64,000 bases of DNA from Leptospira koniambonensis (GTDB taxonomy: Bacteria > Spirochaetota > Leptospiria > Leptospirales > Leptospiraceae). Both the position numbers and the translations under genes were made by a program. Below, piece by piece: positions 43,858 to 54,346 of the stretch (the stretch's first letter is position 1; every line of letters starts with the position of its first letter). The stretch is taken from positions 620,001-684,000 of the forward strand of contig NZ_RQFY01000001.1 in NCBI RefSeq assembly GCF_004769555.1. The letters are read 5' to 3'. Under the pieces are notes generated by a model, which worked only from the letters and a program-made list of their open reading frames with translations, searched no databases and was not told where the DNA came from.

Positions 43858-46525
43858 TCGAATCCTCCAAAGGAGGAAAAGTAAGCACTGGAATTCGTAT
43901 TAAAAATCTGGCTCCACCCTCTTGTTTATTTTCCGCCCAGATCTTTCCACCTTGAGCTTCCACAAGTCCCTTGCAGATAGAAAGTCCAAGACCTGTTCCT
44001 TGCATAGAACCGGAAACTTTGGTGAACTTTTCAAAAATCCTATTTTCTTGTCCGGCAGGTATTCCAGGCCCATTATCTTCTACGGTTAACAAAAGATGAT
44101 CCTTGGGAACACTCGCTCTTACTATAACTGTACTATTCTTTTCAGTATGTAAAAATGCATTTTGTAAAAGATGGATCAACACTTGGATCATCAATCTTCT
44201 ATCCATTCGAACAAGAGGCATAGTTTCATCCGTTTGAACTGATAAAATATGTTCTCCCTTTTCATATTCTGCGATCCGAATTGTTTCATTTACTAAGTCT
44301 AGGGGATCTTCCCATTGTAGATCCAGCATCAATCTTCCAGACTCCAATCTGGACATATCCAAAAGATCTCCGACTAATCGATCCAATTTTTTATAAGCAA
44401 TTCTGATCTCAGAGAATAATTCGGACTTCTCCTTATCATTCTTTCCATTACCTGTTTCTAATAGATCTAAAGAAGCACGGATAACAGTTAAGGGAGTCCT
44501 GAAATCATGACTAACAGAATTAAATAATGCAGAATAAAACTTTTCAGATTCTTCTACTAACTTTGCGTTTGCTCGGATCCCAAGTAATTGTATTCTTTCT
44601 AAGGATAAAGCAATTTGATTTAGCATAGAAAATAGAAGTGTCTCTTCTTCTAATTCCAAACTTTCCTTATTTTCTCTATCTAATCCAATAACTCCGAAAC
44701 AACCTCCGGGAGTGAGTAACGGGAGATACAAACCCTTAGACATTGGAACCGTATCTGTATCTTTTCCAGATGATTTTCGATTTTGAAAAGTCCAGGCAGC
44801 CAGGGCGGACTCTTTCATATCCGGTTTAAAATTACTTTTAGGCTGAGGAGTGAGAGAAAGTAAAGAATCCTGATCTGAAAGTAAGATCAAAACAGAAGAT
44901 TTAAATGTATTTTCTATCGTTTCCACAGCTACGGATGTAATTTCATCCAGGCTATGAGTCCGGGAAAGTGCAACAGAAAGTCTATAAAGACCGGAGAGAG
45001 CTTCTTCTCCAGTTTGTAATGCTTCTTCTCTATCTCTTAATCTTGTGGTCAAAACTCCTAAGACTAGAGCCAATACAAAATAAGTCCCAAACATCATCCA
45101 ATCTTCTACTTTTTCAATATAGAATGTGAATTTAGGAGGAATGAATAAAAAGTTCCAGAAGATAGCACTCAAAGAAGCTGTGATTAAAACAGGGCCTCTT
45201 CCCGCAAATAGCGCCACAAACATTATAAAAAACAGATATATGAGGCCTATGGACCAATAACCTGCAAAAATATTTAATAAAAGATTAAAAGAAGTGATCC
45301 CAAGTAATGCCAGAAAAGCAAAAAAATACTGAATAGGTTTGGATCTAGTTCCTCTTGTAAAAAATCCGAATCGAATTTTAGGTTTTTCCTTAGAAATTTC
45401 AGTAGGAGCAAGAAGTATCTGAAAATCCCCAGGCTGCTCGCTCAATTTATCTATGAAGGAGCCACCTTTAAAAATCCTAGAAAGTTTAGATTTACCACTT
45501 CTGCCTATTACAACATGGGTTGCCTTGGCACGGTTGATTGCTCTTAAGATCCCAAGAACTGGATCTCGATCTGAAATATTTAATATCTCTGCACCTAACT
45601 CTCTTGCAAGACTTAAGTTTTCTCTTAAAAGTTCCTTTTCTTCCGGAGATAATACTTTGCCGTCATCCACATGCACTGCCACCCAATTACATTTTAATCC
45701 GAATGCAATTCGTTTTGCATAACGTATCAAATTAGCGGCTTGGGGAGAAGAAGATACTGCGACTAAAATTTTATCTGAAAGTTTGGAATCCTTAGTCGGC
45801 TCCAAACGAGAAAGCTCTCTATCCACGAGTTTCGAAGTAAAATTTAAAGAAAGTTCCCTAAGTGCAGTCAGATTCGGGATCTTAAAAAATGAATGAAGTG
45901 CCTGAGGAACTTTATCAGAAGGATATACTTTTCCCTCTTTCAAACGTTTGATCAAGTCATCTGGAACAAGATCGATCAATTCTACTTCATCAGCAATTTC
46001 TAAAATAGAATCAGGAACTCTTTCAGAAACGGGGGCTCCTGAAATTTCCTCCACTATACCTGCCCTACTTTCCAAATGTTGCACATTTAAAGTAGAATAA
46101 ACGTTTATTCCTTGGTCCAAAATTTCCAGAACGTCTTGGTATCTTTTGGGATGTCTGGAACCTGGAACATTTGTATGAGCAAGTTCGTCTATTAATACAA
46201 GATCCGGCTTTTTCTCCAGAATTGTATCTAAGTCCATTTCTTCCAGATCAACTGATTTATACTTAAATTTTTTCCTCGGAATAATAGAAAGACCTTCTGC
46301 CTGAGCTTCTGTATCTTTTCTATTATGAGTTTCTAAATAACCGATCCATACATCAATTCCTTCCGACTTTGCTTTTTGAGCATCACGGAGCATTTCAAAA
46401 GTTTTACCTACACCTGCGGCCATACCAAAGAAAATTTTCAATTTTCCTCTGATCTTAGCCTCTTCTCCTCCGATCCGAGAAAGTAATTCGTCCGGATCCG
46501 GTCTATTTTCTTCAGCAGGTCTCAC
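43850..46525 (-). CDS. kdpD: Osmosensitive K+ sensor kinase KdpD
   Basis: This 891-residue protein has an N-terminal KdpD domain with Walker A (GMAAGVGKT near residue 40), a USP-like domain (about 245-370), four membrane helices (about 395-500), a GAF-like segment and a kinase core with phosphoacceptor His in SVSHDFRTPL, followed by N- and G-boxes (NAFLHTEKN; DNGPGIP; GTGLGLSICKGL). It senses K+ deficiency and phosphorylates KdpE. It starts 10 nt after kdpC. Confidence 0.95.
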   Translation of the reverse strand: MRPAEENRPDPDELLSRIGGEEAKIRGKLKIFFGMAAGVGKTFEMLRDAQKAKSEGIDVWIGYLETHNRKDTEAQAEGLSIIPRKKFKYKSVDLEEMDLDTILEKKPDLVLIDELAHTNVPGSRHPKRYQDVLEILDQGINVYSTLNVQHLESRAGIVEEISGAPVSERVPDSILEIADEVELIDLVPDDLIKRLKEGKVYPSDKVPQALHSFFKIPNLTALRELSLNFTSKLVDRELSRLEPTKDSKLSDKILVAVSSSPQAANLIRYAKRIAFGLKCNWVAVHVDDGKVLSPEEKELLRENLSLARELGAEILNISDRDPVLGILRAINRAKATHVVIGRSGKSKLSRIFKGGSFIDKLSEQPGDFQILLAPTEISKEKPKIRFGFFTRGTRSKPIQYFFAFLALLGITSFNLLLNIFAGYWSIGLIYLFFIMFVALFAGRGPVLITASLSAIFWNFLFIPPKFTFYIEKVEDWMMFGTYFVLALVLGVLTTRLRDREEALQTGEEALSGLYRLSVALSRTHSLDEITSVAVETIENTFKSSVLILLSDQDSLLSLTPQPKSNFKPDMKESALAAWTFQNRKSSGKDTDTVPMSKGLYLPLLTPGGCFGVIGLDRENKESLELEEETLLFSMLNQIALSLERIQLLGIRANAKLVEESEKFYSALFNSVSHDFRTPLTVIRASLDLLETGNGKNDKEKSELFSEIRIAYKKLDRLVGDLLDMSRLESGRLMLDLQWEDPLDLVNETIRIAEYEKGEHILSVQTDETMPLVRMDRRLMIQVLIHLLQNAFLHTEKNSTVIVRASVPKDHLLLTVEDNGPGIPAGQENRIFEKFTKVSGSMQGTGLGLSICKGLVEAQGGKIWAENKQEGGARFLIRIPVLTFPPLEDSIV

Positions 46526-46535
46526 TCTATGTACT

Positions 46536-47105
46536 TTATTTTTTTAGAATCTTATTCTCTAAATAAACAGATCTCAATTTTAGATTCAATTTTAGAATAT
46601 TCACCTTATGAGAACCGAACAGTCCCCATTCAGGAGATTCAATTGTCTCTTCTACCAATCGAACTAGTATATCCTCCGAAATTCCATTTGTTTTCGCCAC
46701 CAATGGAATTTGATATTTCACAGCTTCTGGACCCAAATGAGGGTCTAATCCACTTCCTGAAGAATATAAAAGTTCAGAAGGCACAGGCTCAATCCCTCCT
46801 CTTGCAACCCAATAACTTCTTCTCTCCTCCACTTTTTTAGAAAGTTGAGCGCTAGTAGGCCCAAGATTAGAAGCACCAGAAGAAGAAGGATCATATCCAA
46901 TTGCAGAAGGCCTGGAATGAAAATATTCTGGAGATTCAAAAGACTGAGCGAGTATCTCAGAACCGATCACCTTTCCATCTTCCTCTACCAAGGAGCCTGA
47001 ACTCTCTTTTGGAAAAGAAAATTTAGCAAATCCATACACAAGAACAGGATAAAAGATCCCACATACAAAAGTCCAAAGCCCTAATTGTAAAACTGCTCTT
47101 ATCAT
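46536..47105 (-). CDS. kdpC: Potassium-transporting ATPase KdpC subunit
   Basis: This 189-residue protein has a single N-terminal membrane helix ([18 protein letters not shown]) and the KdpC extracytosolic domain ([40 protein letters not shown], in part). It stabilises the KdpA-KdpB complex and increases K+ affinity. It overlaps kdpB by 4 nt (ATGA) and is followed 10 nt later by kdpD. Confidence 0.94.
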   Translation of the reverse strand: MIRAVLQLGLWTFVCGIFYPVLVYGFAKFSFPKESSGSLVEEDGKVIGSEILAQSFESPEYFHSRPSAIGYDPSSSGASNLGPTSAQLSKKVEERRSYWVARGGIEPVPSELLYSSGSGLDPHLGPEAVKYQIPLVAKTNGISEDILVRLVEETIESPEWGLFGSHKVNILKLNLKLRSVYLENKILKK

Positions 47106-49192
47106 GCGAAAACTCCCTTAGTAAAACCCAAAATCAGATCGATTGTTTTAATCCCGAAAAATGGAAGTATGAGTCCACCAAAACCATAGATAAATACATT
47201 TCGAGCCAGAACCGAATCAGCACCTGCAGGCCTATAACTCACACCTTTAAGCGCGAGAGGGACCAAGAATACAAGGATTAGTGCATTAAAGATCACTGCA
47301 CTTAAAACCGCAGATTCGGGACTTGCAAAACCTAGAATATTCAAAATAGATAAAGCACCAATTCCGCCGATTGGAAATAATCCTGCAAACATAGCAGGCA
47401 GGATCACAAAATATTTAGATACATCATTTGCTATACTGAAAGTAGTCAAAGACCCTCTTGTCATCAAAAGTTGTTTTCCTATCTCAACAATCTCTATCAA
47501 TTTAGTGGGATTACTATCCAGATCTATCATATTCCCTGCTTCTCTTGCAGTTTGGGTTCCTGTATTCATCGCAACACCTACATCGGCCTGTGCTAAAGCG
47601 GGAGCGTCATTTGTCCCATCACCTATCATCGCTACAAGTTTTCCTCCGGACTGTTCTTCTCGGATACGTCTTAGTTTTGTTTCAGGAGTTGCCTCTGCGA
47701 TAAAATCATCCACTCCTGCTTCCGCTGCAATTGCAGCCGCAGTCAAAGGATTATCTCCTGTGATCATCACAGTTCTAATCCCCATTTGCCTAAGCCTTGC
47801 AAATCGTTCTTTGATCCCGCCCTTTACGATATCTTTCAGATGAATGACGCCTAAAATTTCTCTTCCTTCTGAAACTACTAAAGGAGTTCCACCTTCTCTT
47901 GCGATCTCATCAACTATTGCGGAAATTTCCTTTGGATATTCTCCACCTAAACTTGTAATATGATTTCGAATAGATTCTGAGGCTCCCTTTCGGATCGAAG
48001 GTTTTGTTTTTCCTTCTGAGTCCGGATCAAAATCTACACCACTCATTTTACTTTTCGCAGTGAATGGAACAAATCGTCCTCCTAACTCAGACAGATTTCT
48101 TCCTCTTAAATCGAATTTTTCCTTTGCGAGTACTACGATAGATCTTCCTTCCGGCGTTTCGTCAGAAAGAGAAGCAAGTTGTGAAGCATCTGCGATTTTC
48201 TTTTCTGAAATTCCAGGAGCGGGAACGAACCTAGTAGCCATTCTATTTCCTAAGGTAATTGTTCCTGTCTTGTCCAATAATAGAACGTCAATATCTCCTG
48301 CTGCTTCTATTGCTCTACCTGATTTAGCAATTACGTTCCTTCTCATGAGTCTATCCATGCCGCTGATCCCAATCGCGGACAAAAGTCCGCCAATTGTTGT
48401 AGGTATTAAACACACCAAAAGACCAACTAACGCAGGAAAAGAGCCTGAAAGTCCTAAATTCCCACCACCTTCTTTTTGGCTATAGAATACTGCAGGCACA
48501 AGAGATGTGATCGCGACCAAGAATACCAATGATAATGCAGAAAGAAGAATGGAGAGTGCGATCTCATTCGGAGTCTTCTGTCTGGAAGCTCCTTCTACAA
48601 GAGAGATCATTTTATCTATAAAAGTTTTTCCTGGATCTGTCGTGATCTGAACTACAATCTTATCACTTAAAACTTTTGTGCCTCCGGTAACTGCAGATCT
48701 ATCTCCTCCGGATTCTCTAATCACTGGTGCAGATTCTCCAGTAATCGCAGACTCATCTACAGAAGCTATACCTTCTACCACCTCTCCATCACCAGGAATT
48801 TGATCTCCCGCTTGGCAAACCACCCTGTCTCCAGTTCTTAACTCTGAAGAAGGAACTATGATAACAGAACTCCCGCTTAATTTGTTTGCCTTGGATTCTT
48901 TTCTATTTTTTTTCAAGGATTCCGCTTTTGCCTTTCCTCTACCTTCTGCCAGTGCTTCGGCAAAATTCGCAAATAGGACAGTCGCCCATAACCAAATTGA
49001 AATTTGTAGGCCAAAACTTAAATTTACAGGATGGAAAATAATATCATAAGAACTTAATATTGCCCCTATATATACTATGAACATTACAGGATTTTTCCAT
49101 TGAACTCTCGGATCCAATTTTACAAAAGAATCCAAAATCGCCTTTAGCAAAGACTTCGGATCTTGGAAAAAAGAATTACTTTTATTTTTCAT
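47102..49192 (-). CDS. kdpB: Potassium-transporting ATPase KdpB (P-type)
   Basis: This 696-residue P-type ATPase has about seven membrane helices, the TGES actuator (ITGESAPVI), the phosphorylated Asp in DKTGTIT and the [16 protein letters not shown] hinge motif. ATP hydrolysis here drives K+ through KdpA. It starts 11 nt after kdpA and overlaps kdpC by 4 nt. Confidence 0.95.
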   Translation of the reverse strand: MKNKSNSFFQDPKSLLKAILDSFVKLDPRVQWKNPVMFIVYIGAILSSYDIIFHPVNLSFGLQISIWLWATVLFANFAEALAEGRGKAKAESLKKNRKESKANKLSGSSVIIVPSSELRTGDRVVCQAGDQIPGDGEVVEGIASVDESAITGESAPVIRESGGDRSAVTGGTKVLSDKIVVQITTDPGKTFIDKMISLVEGASRQKTPNEIALSILLSALSLVFLVAITSLVPAVFYSQKEGGGNLGLSGSFPALVGLLVCLIPTTIGGLLSAIGISGMDRLMRRNVIAKSGRAIEAAGDIDVLLLDKTGTITLGNRMATRFVPAPGISEKKIADASQLASLSDETPEGRSIVVLAKEKFDLRGRNLSELGGRFVPFTAKSKMSGVDFDPDSEGKTKPSIRKGASESIRNHITSLGGEYPKEISAIVDEIAREGGTPLVVSEGREILGVIHLKDIVKGGIKERFARLRQMGIRTVMITGDNPLTAAAIAAEAGVDDFIAEATPETKLRRIREEQSGGKLVAMIGDGTNDAPALAQADVGVAMNTGTQTAREAGNMIDLDSNPTKLIEIVEIGKQLLMTRGSLTTFSIANDVSKYFVILPAMFAGLFPIGGIGALSILNILGFASPESAVLSAVIFNALILVFLVPLALKGVSYRPAGADSVLARNVFIYGFGGLILPFFGIKTIDLILGFTKGVFA

Positions 49193-49203
49193 AATATTAA
49201 ACC

Positions 49204-50946
49204 TTAAAATTTCGAACCTGAATGAAGTAGTATATGCTCACTTCCAGGTCCTAAAACCAAAACAGGCAAGAATGTTAGAGCTCCTACCAAGAAGATTACA
49301 GAAAGAAGAAGTAACACAAACAAAGGACTTTCCGTAGAAAAAGTACCTTCTCCTTTTGGAGCGATCTTTTTACCCAGTAGCGCTCCGCCGAGCCCCAGAG
49401 CAGGAATGATCACTGCAAATCTTCCCACTAACATACAAACTGAAAGAGTTATATTATAAAATGGAGTGTTTGCATTCAAACCTGCGAATGCAGATCCGTT
49501 ATTCCCGGATGCAGAAGCAAATGCGTATAAAATTTCAGTCAGACCATGAGGCCCCAAATTTGTCCGAGACGAAAGAGCAGATTCATGAAGAAGTGAAAAT
49601 GCAGTGAATAAAAGAATACAAAGCCCAGGAACCAAAACTCCAACAAGAGCGAGTTTAACTTCTTTTGCTTCTATTTTTTTTCCTAAATATTCAGGAGTCC
49701 TTCCTACCATAAGTCCTGCGATAAAAACAGTAAGGACCACATAGAATAACATTCCTATAAGCCCAACTCCTACACCTCCGAATACAACTTCGCCCAGAAG
49801 AATATTCCAAATAGCGAGTCCCCCGGCTAGAGGAGAAAAACTATCATGCATCGCATTCACTGAACCGTTAGATGCTGCTGTGGTTGCCATTCCCCAAAGA
49901 ATACTTTGGGCGACTCCGAATCTTGTTTCTTTACCTTCCCAATTTCCGACAAAGTTACTTTCAGACCAAAGAGATAGAGAAAGACTTAAGATAAAAAGAA
50001 GAGTCATTCCAAGAAAAATTGATAAGCCTGCTTTCCAGGAACCAACCCATCTTCCATAAGCAAAAGGTAATGCTCCAGGAAGAAGTAAGATCAAAATACA
50101 TTGGATCCAACTGGAAAAAACAGTAGGATTCTCAAATGGATGAGCTGAATTTACTCCAAAAAATCCTCCCCCATTCGTTCCTAACTGTTTGATAGCAATT
50201 TGAGAAGCAGCAGGCCCAAGCGGGATCTTTACAGACTGACCCTCTATTCCAATCGCAGTTACATATTGAGAAAAATCCATGACCACACCTTGAGAAACCA
50301 AAATGAATGCGACCAAGATTGAAATTGGTAAAAGAATATATAATATACTTCTGGTTAGATCAATATAGAAGTTACCGATCCCAGAGGATTCTCCTGGCTT
50401 AGAGTTCATTCCTCTTGCCATGGCAGCTAGTACTGCAATTCCAACTCCTGCGCTTACAAAATTCTGCACTCCTAAGAGTAACATTTGGCTTAAATAAGAG
50501 AGAGAAACTTCTCCAGAATAAGCCTGCCAGTTTGTGTTCGTCACAAAACTAACAGATGTATTCCATGCCAGTTCCCAAGGAACTCCTAACTTACTTTCCG
50601 GGTTTCCAGGAAGAAGATCCTGGAAATGTAAGCCTAATACAACTAAGCCCAGGCTTAAAAGAGTAAAAATCCCAATATCAAATAGATAAACTTTCCAATC
50701 CGAATTTTGATCTTCCTTTATTCCAGAAATCTTATAGTCCGCTTCAAAGCTACGGGCTTCAAGAGCGGGGACCTTTAGGGACAGGCTCTTATATAAGAAA
50801 GATTCGAATTTGGAAAGGAATGGTAATCGTCTGGAAACTTCTCCCTTGAGAACATCCGCTATATAAATTCCTAAAAAGGGAGAGAGAAGAAATAAAACTG
50901 CAAAATATAAAAAGAAGAAGATCGAGTCGTTTCCGTTCATTGGCAT
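49204..50946 (-). CDS. kdpA: Potassium-transporting ATPase KdpA (channel-like subunit)
   Basis: This 580-residue protein has about 10 hydrophobic helices and several selectivity-filter-like motifs ([41 protein letters not shown]), the four K+-channel-like pores expected of KdpA. It carries K+ into the cell in the KdpFABC complex. It is preceded by kdpF (stop 3 nt upstream), and kdpB follows. Confidence 0.95.
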   Translation of the reverse strand: MPMNGNDSIFFFLYFAVLFLLSPFLGIYIADVLKGEVSRRLPFLSKFESFLYKSLSLKVPALEARSFEADYKISGIKEDQNSDWKVYLFDIGIFTLLSLGLVVLGLHFQDLLPGNPESKLGVPWELAWNTSVSFVTNTNWQAYSGEVSLSYLSQMLLLGVQNFVSAGVGIAVLAAMARGMNSKPGESSGIGNFYIDLTRSILYILLPISILVAFILVSQGVVMDFSQYVTAIGIEGQSVKIPLGPAASQIAIKQLGTNGGGFFGVNSAHPFENPTVFSSWIQCILILLLPGALPFAYGRWVGSWKAGLSIFLGMTLLFILSLSLSLWSESNFVGNWEGKETRFGVAQSILWGMATTAASNGSVNAMHDSFSPLAGGLAIWNILLGEVVFGGVGVGLIGMLFYVVLTVFIAGLMVGRTPEYLGKKIEAKEVKLALVGVLVPGLCILLFTAFSLLHESALSSRTNLGPHGLTEILYAFASASGNNGSAFAGLNANTPFYNITLSVCMLVGRFAVIIPALGLGGALLGKKIAPKGEGTFSTESPLFVLLLLSVIFLVGALTFLPVLVLGPGSEHILLHSGSKF

Positions 50947-50949
50947 CTC

Positions 50950-51033
50950 CTAAAATTTTTCCGGTTTTAAAATGGAGAAGGAGAGATAACCACATAATGC
51001 GATGACTAAAACGATTAAAAATGTATAAGACAA
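50950..51033 (-). CDS. kdpF: KdpF small subunit (TTG start)
   Basis: This is a 27-residue hydrophobic peptide directly upstream of kdpA, encoded from TTG 51033 with a GGAGGA Shine-Dalgarno at 51042-51037 on the minus strand. It has one membrane helix and ends SILKPEKF, the characteristic KdpF ending. KdpF stabilises the KdpABC complex. Only 3 nt separate the Shine-Dalgarno from TTG, so the exact start is uncertain. Confidence 0.85.
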   Translation of the reverse strand: MSYTFLIVLVIALCGYLSFSILKPEKF

Positions 51034-51070
51034 GATTCCTCCCAGGCAGAAACATTCCGTCTATTCCAAA

Positions 51071-51099
51071 AACATAACCTGCTTTTCGGAATTCGTCAA
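51071..51099 (-). promoter_or_regulatory. kdp promoter (sigma-70 type)
   Basis: On the minus strand TTGACG (51099-51094) is followed after exactly 17 bp by TATGTT (51076-51071), upstream of kdpF. This is a near-consensus -35/-10 pair and the best candidate for the kdp transcription start. Confidence 0.7.
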
Positions 51100-51129
51100 T
51101 GCGAACCTGCGTGAGAGGAGCCGAGATTA

Positions 51130-51147
51130 GCGTTAATTTTGCGTTAA
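51130..51147 (-). promoter_or_regulatory. Putative KdpE-binding direct repeat
   Basis: TTAACGC-AAAA-TTAACGC is a direct repeat of 7 bp with an 11-bp period, one helical turn, as bound by OmpR-family regulators. It lies about 31 bp upstream of the kdp -35 element, about -66 to -83 from the expected start, like the KdpE site in E. coli. It sits just beyond the nitroreductase gene end. Confidence 0.6.
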
Positions 51148-51150
51148 GAT

Positions 51151-51864
51151 CTAGGTGTAAAATTTCACTAAATCAGATACCTCTTCCCTAGGTGTATGAA
51201 ACTTATTTAATGTGGAATCCGGTTTAGGATAACCCAAACTTAAACCGCAGACTATTTTTTCGGATTCAGCTAGACCCAATTCTTTTCGTACCACTTCAGG
51301 GAATGCAGATAATGCAGCCTGAGGAACAGTGCCAAGTCCATAACTTCTGGCAAGAAGCATAACTGTATTTAAAAAACAGCCTATGTCCAATGCGATATAA
51401 AAATTGAGTTCGAATTCAGTTGTGATAAACACTGCTGTAGGAGCTCCAAAAAACTCAAAGTTGCGGAGCATGAACTTATCTCTGGCTTCCTTATCCTTTC
51501 TTTCAATTCCAGCAGCGCCGTAGATCTTCATTCCAAGATCAAACATTCTACGCTTTGCATCGGAAGGAAAGCCTGTAGGCCAAATTGTATCAGGCACAGG
51601 AGTTTCGGATTGTTTTGCTCTTTCTTGTAGTAGTTCCGCCATTCTATCTCGTTTAGCGCCGCTCACTACGTGCACCTTCCAAGGTTGGCTATTTTTCCAA
51701 CTTGGAGCTCTCAAAGATTTAGAGAATAATTCCTTTAATACAGAATCTTCCACAGGTTTTGAAAGGTAATCCCGGATGCTATGGCGGGTAAAGATCGCTT
51801 CTTCTACACTGGAAGCAATTCCTGAAATATCAATTGATTCGGTTTCTGAGGGTAAAGAAGACAC
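51151..51864 (-). CDS. Nitroreductase family protein
   Basis: This 237-residue FMN-dependent enzyme of the nitroreductase fold has RHSIRDYLSKPV near the N-terminus, APSWKNSQPW and a C-terminal GLSLGYPKPDSTLNKFHTPR segment. It would reduce nitro compounds, quinones or enones with NAD(P)H. It is divergent from a TetR regulator with a palindromic operator in between, a NemR-like arrangement. Confidence 0.88.
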   Translation of the reverse strand: MSSLPSETESIDISGIASSVEEAIFTRHSIRDYLSKPVEDSVLKELFSKSLRAPSWKNSQPWKVHVVSGAKRDRMAELLQERAKQSETPVPDTIWPTGFPSDAKRRMFDLGMKIYGAAGIERKDKEARDKFMLRNFEFFGAPTAVFITTEFELNFYIALDIGCFLNTVMLLARSYGLGTVPQAALSAFPEVVRKELGLAESEKIVCGLSLGYPKPDSTLNKFHTPREEVSDLVKFYT

Positions 51865-51927
51865 ACGACCTCCGATTTAGACTTGCATTTTAATTAATTT
51901 AGGTCTTTCTATACATAGAAGAACCGG

Positions 51928-51941
51928 ACAGACAAGTCTGT
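51928..51941. promoter_or_regulatory. ACAGAC-AA-GTCTGT palindrome, TetR operator
   Basis: This perfect 14-bp palindrome lies in the gap between the divergent nitroreductase and TetR genes. TetR repressors of reductase operons bind such sites and block both directions. A sister site (CAGACCGGTCTG) occurs at 29629. Confidence 0.7.
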
Positions 51942-51968
51942 CTGTTATTCGATCCCAGGAAAAAGAAA

Positions 51969-52562
51969 ATGTCAACCAAAGAAAAAGGGGTAAAAGACAG
52001 GATTTTGGAAACAGCAGTCAGGCTTTTTCAAACCCAAGGTTATGGGAACACTGGGATCAATCAGATCATCCAAGAATCCCAGACCGCAAAGGCTAGCTTC
52101 TATGATTATTATCCTTCTAAAGACCTATTGGGAAAGGCATATATAGAGTTTTATGGGAAAGAACAACTTATCTTATTAGAAAAACTACAATCCAGATCGG
52201 AGAATGCCAGAGACTTTATACTAGCCTGGACACATATCTTAAGAAGACAGACTAGGAATAGCGAGTTCGCTGGTTGTCCTATGGCAAACACTGCTGCACA
52301 AATTGCATCCACTTCTCCTTCCATCTCTGAAGAAGTAAAAAAATTGGCCCTCAGAACTGTGGATTTTCTTTCTATTTATTTAAAAGAAAGACAGAAGAAG
52401 GGGCAAATCCCTAAGAATGCTGACACACAATCCTTAGCCAGAAAAATTTTTGCTAGTTACGAAGGAGTATTACAGATCTGGAAACTAACCGGAAAAATTT
52501 CCGCGTTAGACGATTTGCCAGAGATGGTAGATGCGATTATTAAAAGTTCAGGGAAGAAGTAA
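51969..52562 (+). CDS. TetR family regulator of the nitroreductase
   Basis: This 197-residue protein has an N-terminal TetR helix-turn-helix (about 8-55, RILETAVRLFQTQGYGNTGINQIIQ; ASFYDYYPSKDLLGKAY, in part) and a C-terminal TetR_C domain with a conserved CPMANTAAQ segment. It is divergent from the nitroreductase, with a palindrome in between, so it most likely represses both genes. The cysteine in the GCPMANTA motif could sense electrophiles as in NemR-type repressors; that is inference. Confidence 0.88.
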   Translation: MSTKEKGVKDRILETAVRLFQTQGYGNTGINQIIQESQTAKASFYDYYPSKDLLGKAYIEFYGKEQLILLEKLQSRSENARDFILAWTHILRRQTRNSEFAGCPMANTAAQIASTSPSISEEVKKLALRTVDFLSIYLKERQKKGQIPKNADTQSLARKIFASYEGVLQIWKLTGKISALDDLPEMVDAIIKSSGKK

Positions 52563-52564
52563 GC

Positions 52565-52587
52565 GGACCTGGCATTTCACCAGGTCC
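52565..52587. terminator. Hairpin between convergent TetR and lipoprotein genes
   Basis: GGACCTGG (52565-52572) pairs perfectly with CCAGGTCC (52580-52587) around CATTTCA, 3 nt after the TetR stop. There is no long T-run, so it is probably a shared, factor-assisted terminator. Confidence 0.6.
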
Positions 52588-52598
52588 TGAAAGAGTGA

Positions 52599-53129
52599 TT
52601 AGTTTTGGAAGTCAACAGTGACAGTTGGAGGTGTTCCAGCTCCAACGATGTAAAGTAGGAAATAATAAGATCCTGCTACTGTATTTTGATAGTTATATGG
52701 ATCAGACCCAGAAACGTTAAATTTGACAGTTGTATTATTGTCAAATAGATCAGATTCAGCTAACGGACAGTCGGAAGCTTCATAAATAGTAGGTTGAGTT
52801 CCAGAGTAATTTGGATTATCAATCACATCCAATCCATGAAAAACAATAGTGTCACCACCTTGCACTCCAAGAGTTTCCACAATTGCAATCGGGTGATTTA
52901 CAAATGGAATTGTTCCCCAGATAACTTCTACCCCACTAGCTCCACTAGTTACTCGAGTACGATTCACAGTTACAGCAGCCTTACCAGGGAAGTCAACTAC
53001 GCAGTCTCCCCCACCGCTAAGAGCGCTTAATACTGCCAAATCATTCAGACCATCATCTTCTTTTTTACAATCAACGAAAGAGGCCGAGAGCAAAAGCACC
53101 AATAATAACCATATAGCTTTTTGTTTCAT
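52599..53129 (-). CDS. Hypothetical lipoprotein
   Basis: This 176-residue protein has lipobox SFVDC (Cys about 21). The mature region has a Ser/Gly-rich start (VLSALSGGGDC) and Tyr/Gly-rich beta segments (GSDPYNYQNTVAGSYYFLLY). It resembles small Leptospira surface lipoproteins with a beta-sandwich domain, but no family is recognised. It is convergent with TetR and lies 159 bp downstream of the arsS-like gene. Confidence 0.6.
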   Translation of the reverse strand: MKQKAIWLLLVLLLSASFVDCKKEDDGLNDLAVLSALSGGGDCVVDFPGKAAVTVNRTRVTSGASGVEVIWGTIPFVNHPIAIVETLGVQGGDTIVFHGLDVIDNPNYSGTQPTIYEASDCPLAESDLFDNNTTVKFNVSGSDPYNYQNTVAGSYYFLLYIVGAGTPPTVTVDFQN

Positions 53130-53288
53130 TTTAGGTTGTCTCCACAGAACAGTCGTTCCTTATACTCGTTTCCCAAGAACGGGTCTGAGTTTCAATCTCA
53201 ATATTTAAGAAAATATAGAAATTGATATTAATTTCTGTCAATGTGGCTTGATATTTGGAAAAAAAGTCAGGTTTCCTGTACTTTTTTT

Positions 53289-54332
53289 TTAAGCGATGGA
53301 ACCACCGCAAGAAGAGCCTGCTCCTGCTGTACATCCATAACAATGTTGGTGTAATAATATCTCTCTGGAATCAAGCACCGATTTATTAAATTCGGATATT
53401 TTGCTAACCTTACCTTCTATCTTCATATCCAACATCTGGTTAAAATCACAATCGTATAGGCTTCCGTCCCAACCAACACTTAACGTGTTTCGGCACATAA
53501 CTCCTGCGGCGGCTACAGGATTAAAAGCGGTCACTAGTTTTTCCATATATGCTTCTAAATTTCCACTTTCAAGTAAGGACTCCAAAAAACGACTGATTGG
53601 CATATTAGAAAGAGCAAATAATGAATTAAATTCAACGTCGTGGACTTGTTTTAATTCTTTTTTGAAATCGTTCTCTAAAGTGGATTGCCCTCCTGCGAGA
53701 AAAGATCCTACAGGATTATAGACTAAATTTAATACTAAGTCAGAACCTGAGATACCATATCCAATAGAATTCAATTTTCTTAATGCTTCGATAGAACGAT
53801 CGAATACACCTTCTCCCCTTTGAGCGTCTGTTCTTCTTTTTTGAAAATAAGGAAGACTGGAAACTACTTCAACTTTATGTTTTGCAAAAAATTCAGGAAG
53901 GTCTTTGTATTTTTCTCCGGCAAGAAGAATGGTAAGATTACAACGGATCATGATCTTCTTCCCGAGTTTGGAAGCTTCTTCTACGAACCATCTAAAATTA
54001 GGATTCATCTCAGGCGCACCACCTGTGATGTCCAAGGTAGTAACACCAGGTGTTGCTAATGCAACCAAACATTCCTGTAAGGTTTCTTTGCTCATGATCT
54101 CTCTGCGATCCGGACCGGCATCCACATGACAATGTTTGCAGGTCTGGTTGCAGAGTTTCCCTACATTCACTTGAAGTATATCCACCCCCGTCGGGCGCAA
54201 AGGATAGAGTCCCGCTTCTTTTAATTTTTCGGAAAAACTAGGCAGATTATTTTTTCCGGAAACTTCCGTAAGAATTTTTAATTGTTCTTTGGAAGAAGCG
54301 AGTTCGCTCCCTCTTGCTAATAGGGATTTCAT
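53289..54332 (-). CDS. arsS: Radical SAM protein, ArsS-like (arsenosugar biosynthesis)
   Basis: This 347-residue protein has the radical-SAM cluster motif CNQTCKHC near residue 62 and a C-terminal DUF3641 domain with CYGCTAGAGSSCGG at its end. ArsS-family enzymes attach ribose-derived parts to arsenic during arsenosugar synthesis. The 54347 gene, an AhpD-like peroxidase-related protein, is the usual partner, lies 14 nt upstream, and supports the call. Whether arsenic is the real substrate is not shown by sequence. Confidence 0.82.
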   Translation of the reverse strand: MKSLLARGSELASSKEQLKILTEVSGKNNLPSFSEKLKEAGLYPLRPTGVDILQVNVGKLCNQTCKHCHVDAGPDRREIMSKETLQECLVALATPGVTTLDITGGAPEMNPNFRWFVEEASKLGKKIMIRCNLTILLAGEKYKDLPEFFAKHKVEVVSSLPYFQKRRTDAQRGEGVFDRSIEALRKLNSIGYGISGSDLVLNLVYNPVGSFLAGGQSTLENDFKKELKQVHDVEFNSLFALSNMPISRFLESLLESGNLEAYMEKLVTAFNPVAAAGVMCRNTLSVGWDGSLYDCDFNQMLDMKIEGKVSKISEFNKSVLDSREILLHQHCYGCTAGAGSSCGGSIA

Positions 54333-54346
54333 ACTTTAAAAACTTC

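Noticed and set aside
48060..48485. 141-codon plus-strand ORF inside kdpB
   Set aside because: Antisense shadow of a fully conserved P-type ATPase; no ribosome-binding site or domain.
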